Assembly (NCBI GenBank): GCA_029721515.1
Contig: CM056550.1
Coordinates: forward strand, 29,294,619-29,358,618
Source of the DNA: Synanceia verrucosa
Lineage: Eukaryota; Chordata; Actinopteri; Perciformes; Synanceiidae
Reading direction: 5' to 3'
Length of the DNA: 64,000 bases
Part shown: positions 51,412 to 62,100 of the stretch, piece by piece
How the letters are laid out: every line of letters begins with the position of its first letter
How positions within the stretch are numbered: the first letter of the stretch is position 1
Notes under the pieces: generated by a model
Database searches by the model: none
Seen by the model: only the letters and a program-made list of their open reading frames with translations
What the model was told of the DNA's origin: nothing
Program-made: the position numbers and the translations under genes

Positions 51412-51800
51412 CTGAAAAGCTCCGATCCTATCGGTATCAAAAAATGAATCATCTTTCGGTGTCAAAGTTCGATATCCAAGTGTCTGTGAACATGCGTGCA
51501 GATGGCTCTATGGGCGAGGGCATAATGTCCCCTTTAGATTCATAGTGACACTGATCCATGCCCCCACATTGCCAGCGTAAAGCAACAAACATCACCAGTA
51601 AAACTGAATTAATGTCAAAGCAGGAGCATTGGGAGCTCGGTGTTTGTATGTTTAGACTACTGGCGTGTTCAAGTTGCACACAAATGTCGGAATTTCCAAG
51701 CTTAAAGTCAGAATTGAAATCAGACCCCCGTGAAGTCTGATCTCTAACTCAGAAAGTCAGTTTGATCTCACCAACCAGACATATTCATGCTATCTGCTAG
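51412..51800 (-). repeat. Inverted repeat arm B: truncated copy of the hAT-like element at 40911-41604
   Basis: The reverse complement starts ctagcagatagcatgaatatgtc and ends gataggatcggagcttttcag, matching 41205-41565. Neither terminus of the parent element is present. Confidence 0.75.
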
Positions 51801-51960
51801 AGCTGTGTGATATTACGATATATATCGTAATGCGGTAGAAAAATGTCTACCTTACGATACAAGCCTCTGTTGTTTATATCGTAATTTTAACATGTAGCTA
51901 GTTTTCCCCATCTGTGGGACGAATAAAGGATTATCTTATCTCATCTTAGCTCTGTTGCTA
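51800..51960 (+). repeat. Repeat fragments: acgatatatatcgtaa palindrome and L2-type tail
   Basis: The stretch gctgtgtgatattacgatatatatcgtaat resembles the start of a common fish hAT-like repeat. It is followed by ttttccccatctgtgggacgaataaaggattatctta, a typical L2-clade LINE 3' end with a short ttatctcatc tail. Both are fragments. Confidence 0.45.
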
Positions 51961-52355
51961 CGCTAACATAAACGTTACTCTGGTTGTGGTTTAGATACGC
52001 CATGTAAAGTACAACTCAACGTTGGAATGACCGCTGGATAATCCAAATGTGTCGTGCGAGTTAAAAATGCGTATTGTATGAAGCATAGACATAATAGTAT
52101 GATGGCTACAGCAACCGCAGCAACACTACTGCTTTGTGGTAGCGTGTTTACGTCATCCGTAAGGACAGGTTTGCGGCAGTTCTCACTCTGAAGTAAACAG
52201 AGATAAAGAGATAGAGCGATAAAGCAGCATGAGAGCGCAATGGAAAGTAAAAAACAGTCCTACCCAGCACTTCCTGTTCCTGTTTTCATTAGGTGGCGCT
52301 GTCAGTGAGTGCAGTAAAGATAAGCTAACATTACACTGCCTATCAAAATAGAACA

Positions 52356-52726
52356 AACTAGAAAAGCATTCAGAGAGCGCAGACCTCCGGTGACTTTTTA
52401 TTTAAAGTTACCCCCGCTGGCAAGGAGGTTATGTTTTAAGCGGGGCTTGTTTGTTGGTTTGCAAAGTCACTCAAAAACGTTGTGGATGGTTTTTGATGAA
52501 ATTTTCAGGACTGGCCGGAAGTGGCCTAAGTTAAAATTGATTACTTCTTGGTGGTGCTGTTGAATTGGATCCAATCACCACCAAAAATGAATCAGTTCTT
52601 CTGACCAACCCTGAAAAAATTGTCAAAATGCATCCACAACTTTTTGAGTTATTTTGCAAACCAACAAACCAAAAAACAAATAAATAAACCCCGGTGAAAA
52701 CATAACCTCCTTGGCAGAGGTAATAA
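52356..52726. mobile_element. Foldback MITE, copy 2
   Basis: It runs from aactagaaaagcattcagag to ggcagaggtaataa, with inverted arms beginning caaggaggttatgttttaagc (52421) and ending gaaaacataacctccttgg. It includes the central tggccggaagtggcctaa and ggatccaatcaccacc blocks lost from copy 1. No coding capacity. Confidence 0.8.
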
Positions 52727-53856
52727 GCAAAAAAAAAAAGGAAAAATAAATATCCATATTAATAAGCCTTTGAAACACAAAGGCAGCAAGTCAAACGAGC
52801 GAGGGCCAAAAGAAGCTCCATGTGGGAATCTACACCCTCCCTGGAGTGCTTTCCCTCCTCTGCCTCCTCTTTTTCCACATTAATCTCCAGGAGGGGCGGA
52901 CATGGTGACGCTCAGCAGGCACTCTGGCATTCCTGTGAGATGATTAAAATGTTCATTAACGCTGATCCGTCCAGGTGATGAAATCTGTCATACACACCCC
53001 TGCTGCGCCCATACTGAAACCAGCCTTCAGGATGTGCTGCCGCAAAAGCACATATCCAACAGCAACCAGGCGGCGACCACCTGGCCCCACCTGTGAAAAC
53101 CAATATGCTGCGTGGCCTCTCTTGTGCCAGGTAGATAAACAGCGTATGTTGGATTAATTGTGACACACAAACAGACCACCCTCTGCTGAATAAATGAAAG
53201 TCCCTCTCACCTTTGAGCTGGTAAACATGCCCAATCTGTCCGAGCGAGACCTGAGAGGCTAAACAATGTGAGCTGTTGTGATCTGTGGCTAAATGTGTGG
53301 GCACAATTAAGCTCAATTCACACAGAGAATGACTCATCACCTACTCCTTTTACAGTCTGCCTTCTGGGACGTAAATAACTTCATAACATAAAGCACTTAC
53401 ACACCAGTTACAACGCTTTCATACCCACCTACAGCCGCTAATGCGCAGTTTAATTTAGGCCTCACACACAAACACTGTCTCACCTACACTCACTCAATGG
53501 GACATGGGACTCGACCACAAAATGACAATTAACACAGATACGGTGTGTGAATGCGCTCACATACGCACATTTGCCCTGACAAACACACGTACCTACACCC
53601 ATTAGCATAGTAATGACCCCCCCGTTGCCACGGTGACCTGTTTTTCTCACGCTGTCCCCCCAAAACACTTAGCTACTCATGGTTCGTTAATGAAAATCCA
53701 CCTCCATAATAACACATATACACACACACATATTGTTGGATTAACAGCCCCAGGAAATGCTAACTACACAGATAAAAAGTTCTTATGAACATGCTAACAC
53801 TCCATTGCACTTTTATGCATGCACAAGACAGGGTTGTGCACGTAAACAAAGACAAA

Positions 53857-53860
<4 letters not shown>

Positions 53861-53899
<39 letters not shown>
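53861..53899. repeat. (AC)n microsatellite
   Basis: 39 bp of uninterrupted AC. Confidence 0.95.
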
Positions 53900-53900
<1 letters not shown>

Positions 53901-56335
53901 CTGACACCTTGCAACAGAATGAGCGACCTCCCCGAGGCCCTACAAGGGCAAAGCGGAGCAGCACGGAGGGACAATAACCGCAGATCTATGTGCGTAATGA
54001 ATAAGTTGCACACTCCTATTAAGGCAGGCAGCCACTGACAAATGCCTCTCATTCACTCATTAGGCCACTGGCTGTCGAGGAAGCGACAGAGACCAAGGCA
54101 CAACGAGAGGAAGCTTATTGGATTTTAAACGGCCATGTAATCCATTTCCTTACTGGAGATGAATAAGCCGCCGTCCGAGGCGAGTTTATTTATGGACAAA
54201 ATTAAACATGTATGCTGTGACAGGCACAAAGCACAATTAATCAAAGTGCAGGTCTGCCACTGTTCACATCTAATCCTGGTGGGGAAAACACAGGTAATAT
54301 AATGTATATTACAAAAATATATATTTATTAAGTTGTAATAAAGCAAAACAAATAGAAAAAGAATGAATGAAGTGGTTGAAACAAAGCTTATTCTCCTATA
54401 CCTTCAGGTCACTTACAACCCGTTGCCGCCGTTTCTACAAGAAAAAGCATTACTGTAAAGGAATAATGGACTGTCGGGATAATAATGAGAGGAAATAGAG
54501 GTATCATAGAGCTCTTGACAAGAAAATGGAAGAGAGGGAATTCCATCTCACCAGACTAACTGCCCTCTGACCCGTCATCGATCTCCCCAAGTGTTCTCGG
54601 TGCAAACCGGCCAGCACTTAACAGGTTAATAACTCCTGATCCCTATCCCGCCACTGCCTGGCAAATCTTTTTTCTTATATATACAGCACAGCAGGCCAAT
54701 TTCAGCACACCACGTGGTAGCGATTAGCCATCTCAAGAGGGAGGATGTGGAACCGGCTTGCCCATGTTCAGTCACCATCCCCCCTAGGGAATCAGTCCCT
54801 CAGGTACAGCAGTCAGTCAAACTGCAGCCTGTCAACCAGCCAAGCTGTTAAACTTCCCCCCTGGGAGAATGAAATTTTCCATCCTGAGAGACAAGGAGTT
54901 TCCCCTCAGGGCGGGACAACGCAGGTTCTTTGAGAAATCTAATGCTTTCTTTTCCAGTCAATGCCCTCGTTTCTTACCCTGACCCTTCCATCATTGCACT
55001 GATTGGCTTCAGAGAAAAGCGCTCCATCTCAAGTCACGCCTCCCTTCACCCAAATGACTCACCAGTGAATGAACCACTACCACCAGAACCCTTTCTTTTC
55101 TGTTTTTCACATTTTACGCATGCAGAGTCTGAAAAAGAGCTGCTCTGTTGCAGCGAACAAAATGCACATGAGTCTAGAGTAAATGCATCTTCAGAAGTAC
55201 CCTATGAGAGACCGCTTATGGTTGGCTGGAGGGATGGGTGCAACAAAAAGGACTTTCAACTAAGAAGTTACATTAGTGACATTCCTCACGTTTTTCGATG
55301 ACACTTGTGACCCGTTCTCATGACTACACTTGCATCACTTGCGTTCTAATCCCAACTATGATAATTCTAAAAGTGAGTGGGTTTTTTTGCCTAAACCTAA
55401 CTGTTAACATTATCATAGCTTTTATGCAGGGTATAAAAATCTCACTTGAAAAAGCCTAAAATTCAACCGGGTTGGCGAGTTCGCGTGGATAGGACAGAGA
55501 AAGATGTAGAGTTGTTGAAAAATGGTGAAAGTGGTAGAAAATATACTCCAGCAGGTTGACAGAATTCATTTTGGGACAAAAGATTGTACCCAAAAAGTGC
55601 AATCTAGCTAAAGTCAGATTGTATTACCATGGAGCTGTGCAGCAAGGCACTGAACAATTAGAAACCATACAAGTATAATAAACACTGTATGAAAAACTTG
55701 GGCAGATTTATTACGTTCTTGTTAAAACTGGGTCAGCACGGTGCTGTTTGCCGTCTCTCCCGGGAGACTTTACAGTAAACATGACTGTCACGGCTACGCT
55801 ACATGTCCTCTGGGGTTGGGCTCATCGTTTCTCTTAATGACATACAAATGTACGTAGACACTCCGGTATGTCCGTGTATCCATCTAGAGCCCTTAAACAG
55901 AAATAGGAGCTGCGCTAATGCAACATATAAAGTGTGTAAGTCATCTACTATAGGGCACATGCAGCACAATGCAGTGCTATTATGAATATGCAAAACATAT
56001 TCATATAAAGAACAACACAAACGGACTATTCTCTCACATGCAAGGGGAAATCCCCCGTCATGCAACAATAATTATCACTCCTCTGAAACAGGAGAAGAAG
56101 AACCATCTTTTGTAGGATGTCAGCGGGGCTGACAGCGCCTGAGGAGCGTTCAAGAGATCATGTCTGCGGCGCTATCATTAGACAGGAGGGGTTTCAATAA
56201 GGCAGCGTACTGATCGCTGGGAAGCATACTGACAGCACATGAAAAAGGGGAGATTGTGCATAAATTCGCCCCCCCTCCCCTGATTTTTTGCTTCCTGTAA
56301 AGTGCTCACACATTATTCCTCTTCCTCGACTCCTA

Positions 56336-56344
56336 ACACACACA

Positions 56345-56381
<37 letters not shown>
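56336..56381. repeat. (CA)n microsatellite
   Basis: 46 bp of CA with one TA interruption at about 56351. Confidence 0.95.
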
Positions 56382-56383
<2 letters not shown>

Positions 56384-57080
56384 CAGCAGACTGCGGTAGT
56401 CAACATCAAAGTGTGATGGAACGAGGCACATCATTAGCAAGGGAAGACAGAGGCGAGGGAGGATGAAATCATTTAGACGCCGCCGTGGAGAGGGAATTAC
56501 CACGCCTGTCGGGACGAGAGGAGCATCGATGGAAGGAGAGGGAAAGACAAGAGGGGATGAAGTAGGGGTGAAAAAGGGAGAGGGGGTGGAGGGTACAAAT
56601 TATGGGAGGTAGGAAAGTCAACATGAGCGAGAAAGATAATGAGTGGTGGTAAAACAAGAAGGGTAAAAACAAAACCAAACAAGAAGCGAGCAAGAATGAT
56701 TTTGTCAAGATACATGCAGTTGAGCTGGGTGGTGGCTATTTCCTGATAATATATGTGTCTTTTCATGTCATCTCCCTCCAATCATCTCCCCACAGTGCTC
56801 TCCTGTGGCGGCCCTGTTTGACAGGCTGAACGCAGTAATTGCCCAGAACCAGAGGGATGAAACGGGAAGGAGATCCATGATGTTTTAAACATGACAGAGT
56901 CGCACAGGCCTGTGCTTTCAACATGTGGTGCTGTATAAAGATATCACAGGTGTTTTAATGTCACTTCCCAGAGGAAAACACTGAGATTGGTTTGATTTCA
57001 TGCAACTTAGTCTTGTTTATGTCGTTTAAGTCGTCGTCCATGCGACATGGGTTTACTCTCCCCCAACAGACACTCAGTTC

Positions 57081-57128
57081 CAAAGTCCCACCTTTTCTTC
57101 TATAACGTGGTGATGTCACCAAGTAACA
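57081..57128 (-). repeat. Short dispersed repeat, inverted partner of 33604-33651
   Basis: aaagtcccaccttttcttct…tggtgatgtcaccaagtaac is the reverse complement of the earlier copy, apart from a few changes in the middle. Confidence 0.65.
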
Positions 57129-57470
57129 CATTTTAGCTAGCAGCTAGTTTGGCACAGGTTAGGACAACACTAGTTTGAGTGACGTTCGAGCAAAGTCCAA
57201 AGAGTTTGTTTCAACATTTAAACATCTTCTAGTAGCAAACCAAAATATATTTTGAAAATGAGCAGAACAGGAATCTTCAATTACAGAATTGTATTCACCT
57301 TCATTCATCTGGGAGTGGTAAAATTATTACCCAAACTATCCATTAGCATCCATCACAGTAGTACAATACGCTACTACCACTGCTACTAGTACTACAACAC
57401 TTTAATATTTGTATCCTATAAAAGCTAAATAACTAATATTACGACTTGTAGGAGTACCTGGAGTAGTGAT

Positions 57471-58234
57471 TAGAGGTGCAATGATTACTGTAGTCAACAT
57501 AGTTGACAAGAATCAATGATGAAATTTGTTGCCGACAAATTTGTTTGTCGATAATAGTCTTTGCTGTCACTTGGCGTCACAACATTGTCGGTAAAACAGA
57601 AGATTAATGTCATTGCAGCAGTACTGGAAGCCTGGCGTTTCAGTGATTCAACTCATACGGCGTTCAGGTTGTAAAGGAATTTCCACGCTCCAAGTCAGGA
57701 TCCAAGTTTGGTGTAAATAATCATCAAAGTAATTGAGTTACTTTCTGAATGACGTAACCAGTTAATATTTTTCAGTATCTAGCATAACACTGGAGGCATG
57801 TCAGACACCTGAAGGATGCAGTTTCTGCTCACAGAGTACCGTACACTAAATGCACTTTTTCTGTTTGAGGAAGCTCGATAGTTTTGGGGTTGTTTTGTTG
57901 TTTGTTTTTTTTATCAGCACTTTCCCTGTCCCTGCTTTTAAATGGACAAATGTTAAATAGAGTTATTTTTACTTTTGTAGCAGCCTAATGAGCAGCACAG
58001 TTCATAAATATTTCTGAATGATAGTAGTCATCTTAATAGTCATAGTAGTCATCTTTATCATCTACACTGTTAGTTAAAAGCTGATGGCTAAATTAGAGCT
58101 ACTGAACAGGTGTATGCTTCATAAATCTATTAGTAATTAGGTAATCATTAAGGTAGTCGATAGATTAATTGATTAATCATTAAGATAGTCTATAGATTAG
58201 TCGACTATCAAAACAACAGTTAGTTGCAGCCCTA
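57471..58234. mobile_element. Non-autonomous hAT-like element, 764 bp
   Basis: The left end tagaggtgcaatgattac and the reverse complement of the right end (tagggctgcaactaac) are related. The flanks gtagtgat (57463-57470) and ggagtgag (58235-58242) match at 6 of 8 positions, consistent with an aged 8-bp target duplication. Inside, tagtcgac/gattaatcgat-type words recur near both ends. No transposase frame was found. Confidence 0.6.
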
Positions 58235-59098
58235 GGAGTGAGCAACTGATTTTTAGTTTGTTTTTTTTTACTGACGATATAACACTATCAAAGTTTATGC
58301 CTAAATATCTCTATCTTCACCATGATTAAAGTTAATGTGAAAACTTTTCTCCATATCACCCACCCTTACATCAGTGTTCACAGGCCAGCTTCAGTTTTGT
58401 CCTACTACACTTACTGTAGCTGTCTGAAATCTGAACAAGTTGGAATAAACTGGATTCAAATGGATAAATTGGATAAGGGAGAACACATATCCATGCTGGA
58501 TTTATGTTGCGTTACTAAAAGGATTTACAGCACTAAATAGTTGTTTGTTCTTATGACCTCTTTAACAAAATAAAACACCATCAACCTGATATTGAAAAGT
58601 TCCCTTTACCTCTCTCACAAAAACATACAATAAAACTCACAAACACGCAAACCCTCCAGGGTGCCGCAGATAACCGCACTCCCCTTCGATCCCCCCAAAA
58701 TGCAATTAGCCATTATGTGGCCCCTTCTATCTGCCATATTCATTTTATTTGCCTCCGATACAGCAGGGGCTTATCTCGCCAGTCTTTACACAGAGCACCG
58801 CTGACATCCCCCGGCAACACGAAAAACAAAGTTTAAGTTCACAAATCCAGCCGAAAATAAAAAAAAAAAAAGGAGCATAAATCAAAGTAAGAGAAGGGCC
58901 TTGCTCAGTGAAAAGGAGGGGTTCATCATCTGAGCCCCTGAGAGAAGCATCAGACCTGACCTGGGATGTGAAGGAAACAGATGATCTGATTTTTCATCTA
59001 TAAGCGTTTCTGTTTGAGAACAAAATAGATGGACTGGGACACAGATATAAAATCTAATATCAGGTTATAATGATGCAGTTTGTGTGTGTGTGGCTTAC

Positions 59099-59184
59099 CA
59101 TCATTGCCCTGGCTTCCCTCTCTCTTCAGCATCTGCACCGCCCCCACATACTTCTTCAACTGGACCTTCAGGACCTCATTCTCC
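59099..59184 (-). CDS. snx29: snx29 internal exon: central coiled coil
   Basis: This 86-nt exon supplies the last base of a split codon, then 28 codons E-N-E-V-L-K-V-Q-L-K-K-Y-V-G-A-V-Q-M-L-K followed by R-E-G-S-Q-G-N-D, then one base of the next codon. The peptide E-N-E-V-L-K-V-Q-L-K-K-Y-V-G-A-V-Q-M-L is a near-invariant SNX29 segment, and this identified the gene. Leucine and valine heptads suit a coiled coil. The acceptor is gcag|ggaga at 59185 and the donor is gatg|gtaagc at 59098. Entry is phase 2 from an exon beyond 64000 and exit is phase 1, matched by the 22994-23100 exon. A short (CA)n run lies about 7 nt after the donor in the transcript. Confidence 0.94.
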
Positions 59185-62100
59185 CTGCACAAAGAGACAC
59201 ACAGTTTATAACCAGGGAGCACTAACAGTAAACACGCTACAGCTACAACACATAGTAAACAACCATTACAAACTGCTTTTAATGTCAAATATCCTTACTA
59301 TAATGCACAATAGATTAGATTCAGACTTGTGCATTCAGAAACTGACTGACTGGTTATCATAAAATAAAGATGCCACAAGCACAAAGTGAAAACAACTCTG
59401 CATCAAGACGACAACAAGAAGTTGTTTACTCTGCTTCATGACCTCATGCAGCAGAAGGAGAAGGTATGAAACTTGCAGTGATGTCTTGTCACCTGTGGAG
59501 CGTTGAAAATAAACTTGAAATAAAACTTGAAGTAATCCTGGTGGTCAGACTGAGGCATATTTTCAGAGAGCATGTGGCTCGACTCCAGGAACAAGTGAAT
59601 TGTCTTGATCTTAACTTATCTTAAGAATCTTTGATGACTGCGATCAGATTTTTCTGTACAAAAGGCAGAAATGCGCTGAAGATGTATTTCGGATCACACC
59701 ATCAACAGCAGCCATGTGGGTGCATTTTCAAACTACATAGAAGCTTAAAAGGAAACCAATAATGAATCTAAAAAGTAAGCACACAGGTGGCAACGTAGTA
59801 ACATCTTAAACTGGGATCATGCTTTTCTGAAGATACACGTTCTGCGAGGTCCTAACATGTACATACTCCAAAACCACGAGTTGATTGGTTGAGTTGCTGC
59901 CAAAATGGAGACCCAAAAAGAAGTAAGGTAAACATAAACAACTATAAAAGAAATGTCTCCATGCGATTTTTTCCACCGGCACTTCCTACTGTCCCCACCA
60001 CTATGAGTTAAACACACTATCCACATTCAAATGATTGGGAACACTGGTGTTTTTGCCTCGAGGCAATTTTATGCAACAAGATTCAATGGTTTTGAAAGCT
60101 GTGATTGTCCCACTTTGTGGTATCAGGTTTACCAGATTGAAAGTCAGGCACTCCTCCAAATGTATGTATGTACAGTAACCAAGAAAGTTCTCAAGAAAAT
60201 TCTCCATGTAAAAATCATCCTTGACCTCCATCCATGTCAGAGACACAGGATCCAGAGATCCAGTTTGCATCCAGTGTGCATGTTGGCAAATACAAAAACA
60301 GAGTGATAAAGAAACAGAGTGAAAAACAGAGACAGTCTCTTTGAAAACCGTAACCAGTTGAACATCATCGACATCGGAGAGGAAGTCAATCAGAGTGGGA
60401 GTGCGCCTTTGTGCCCTTGGCACTTAAATTTAACAGCCTTTGTCTTGCTCTGCCGCCGGCCCCCCAACCCTCATTCTCTATGGGTGATTTTTTTGGTGCC
60501 ATGCTTATCAGCCCTCATTCCCCCAACAACAAAAGAGGCGGCGTGCCGGGAGACCTCCTGAATCCATGCGACGAGCTCTCCAAGGAGCCGTCCTCATCGT
60601 TATCGGAGCCACCCGCAGCCCAGACGCTGTTCCAGCCTGATTAAATTATAGCTGATACACGCTGCTTGCTCTGAGTGAGCCTGTTTGTGTAGGGGGGGGG
60701 CTTCGAGAGATACGGCGACATTCAGATTCATTTTGCTGAGAATGAGTCTCGTGTCTGCTGTTACACCAACAGGCAAATTAAATGTGAGTGAAGTGGCACC
60801 GATACTTGACACTCAGGTAGCAACGTGCAAATAGTAGAAAAGTTTTTATCTGACAATGCTTGGATTACCTCAGTCTTCAAATGACATCATGTGCAACTTA
60901 CTTTTTACTTACTTGTGATGATTGTTAATAGAACCAGAAATTCTGCTGACATCATTTCGGATGGCAGATATTTCTCGTCACATATTTTGTATGTAGCATT
61001 TATATCACATATACACTACAGGCTGTACAGTATGTAAGTATACACGCATTCAGTTAAGTGGCTTTAGACCAGTCCTACAGTCTTAAGTTTTTATCAGCAA
61101 ACCTAAATCCATGTAACAACTAGAAAAGTACTCAGAGAGCGCAGACCTCTGCCAAGGTGGCTGCGACTTACGTTACCCCCATCGCCAAGGAGGTTATGTT
61201 TTCACCAGGGCATGTTTGTTTGTTGGTTTATTGGCTTGTTGGTTTGTCAGTTTGCAAAGTAATTCAAAAAGTTATGGACAGTTTTTGACGAAATTTTCAG
61301 GATTGGCCGGAAGTGACCTAACTTAAAGTGATTAATTTTTTGTGGTGCCGTTGAATCGGATCCAATCACCACCAAAAATTAATCAGTTTTAAGTTAGGCC
61401 ACTTCTGACCAACCCTGAAAATTTTGTCAAAATCCATCCACAACTTTTTGAGTTATTTGTTGCAAATCAACAAACAACTAAACAAACCCCGGTGAAAACA
61501 TAACCTCCTTGGCGGAGGGAATAATAATTAATGGTCTTCACCTAGTAATATAGATAACTAAAATAAAAAAGTAGTCCAGTTGGGTTGGAACCAGGCCACA
61601 CTGGAACATTTAGCAGCTAAAGAGACAAAATAATTTCCCTCAGTCTCGCTGGTGGAGAACAAAAACAGAGCTAGAAAGAGACAACATATTGGACTTACAT
61701 TCATGAGGTGTCCAGAAAGACAAAATGTGTGCGAAAGTTGCTCCGCATTTGTTGGATGTGTAAATGAGAGAGACGTGTTTACAGTTTGTTTAGCAGCTCC
61801 AAAGTGGCAAAAACTGAATTACTGCCCATTTAAAGACAAGTATAGACCAGGGGTGGGCAATTCATTACCCAAACTGAACGTGGTGTGGAAAGCTGGACCG
61901 ATAAACTGCCCAATGTCAATTTTATTCCTTCATAAGAAGCAGTAATGTGTGTGGTTTCAATAGGCTATGGAAATTTGGAACAGGCATAGGAAAGGAGGCC
62001 AACATCACTACTTCAAAAAACAATTTTGAACATGACCATGTTTTTGTAGTATTTCAAAGACTATCATTAGATCAACTTTACACAGAAAGTGACAGGTATC

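Larger units (their letters stand above)
23101..59098 (-). other. snx29 intron, about 36 kb
   Basis: The flanking exons join in phase 1 to give K-R-E-G-S-Q-G-N-D-A-L-S-V-L with no missing conserved segment, so one large intron is the simplest reading. It carries most of the mobile elements listed separately. Stretches where I see neither gene nor recognised repeat include about 27-29.6 kb, 30-32 kb, 32.6-34.4 kb, 34.5-37.9 kb, 38.8-40.9 kb, 42.4-44.4 kb, 45-46.5 kb, 48.3-51.4 kb, 52.8-53.8 kb, 54-56.3 kb and 56.4-57.4 kb. No nested gene on either strand could be supported. Confidence 0.8.

Noticed and set aside
56469..56781. Two overlapping minus-strand hydrophobic frames
   Set aside because: They are products of a purine-rich plus strand. 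The apparent membrane character is compositional.
60001..60423. 140-codon minus-strand open frame with a plausible start (…L-I-D-F-L-S-D-V-D-D-V…)
   Set aside because: There is no acceptor and donor pair giving the required phases, and the sequence is not one I recognise from SNX29.
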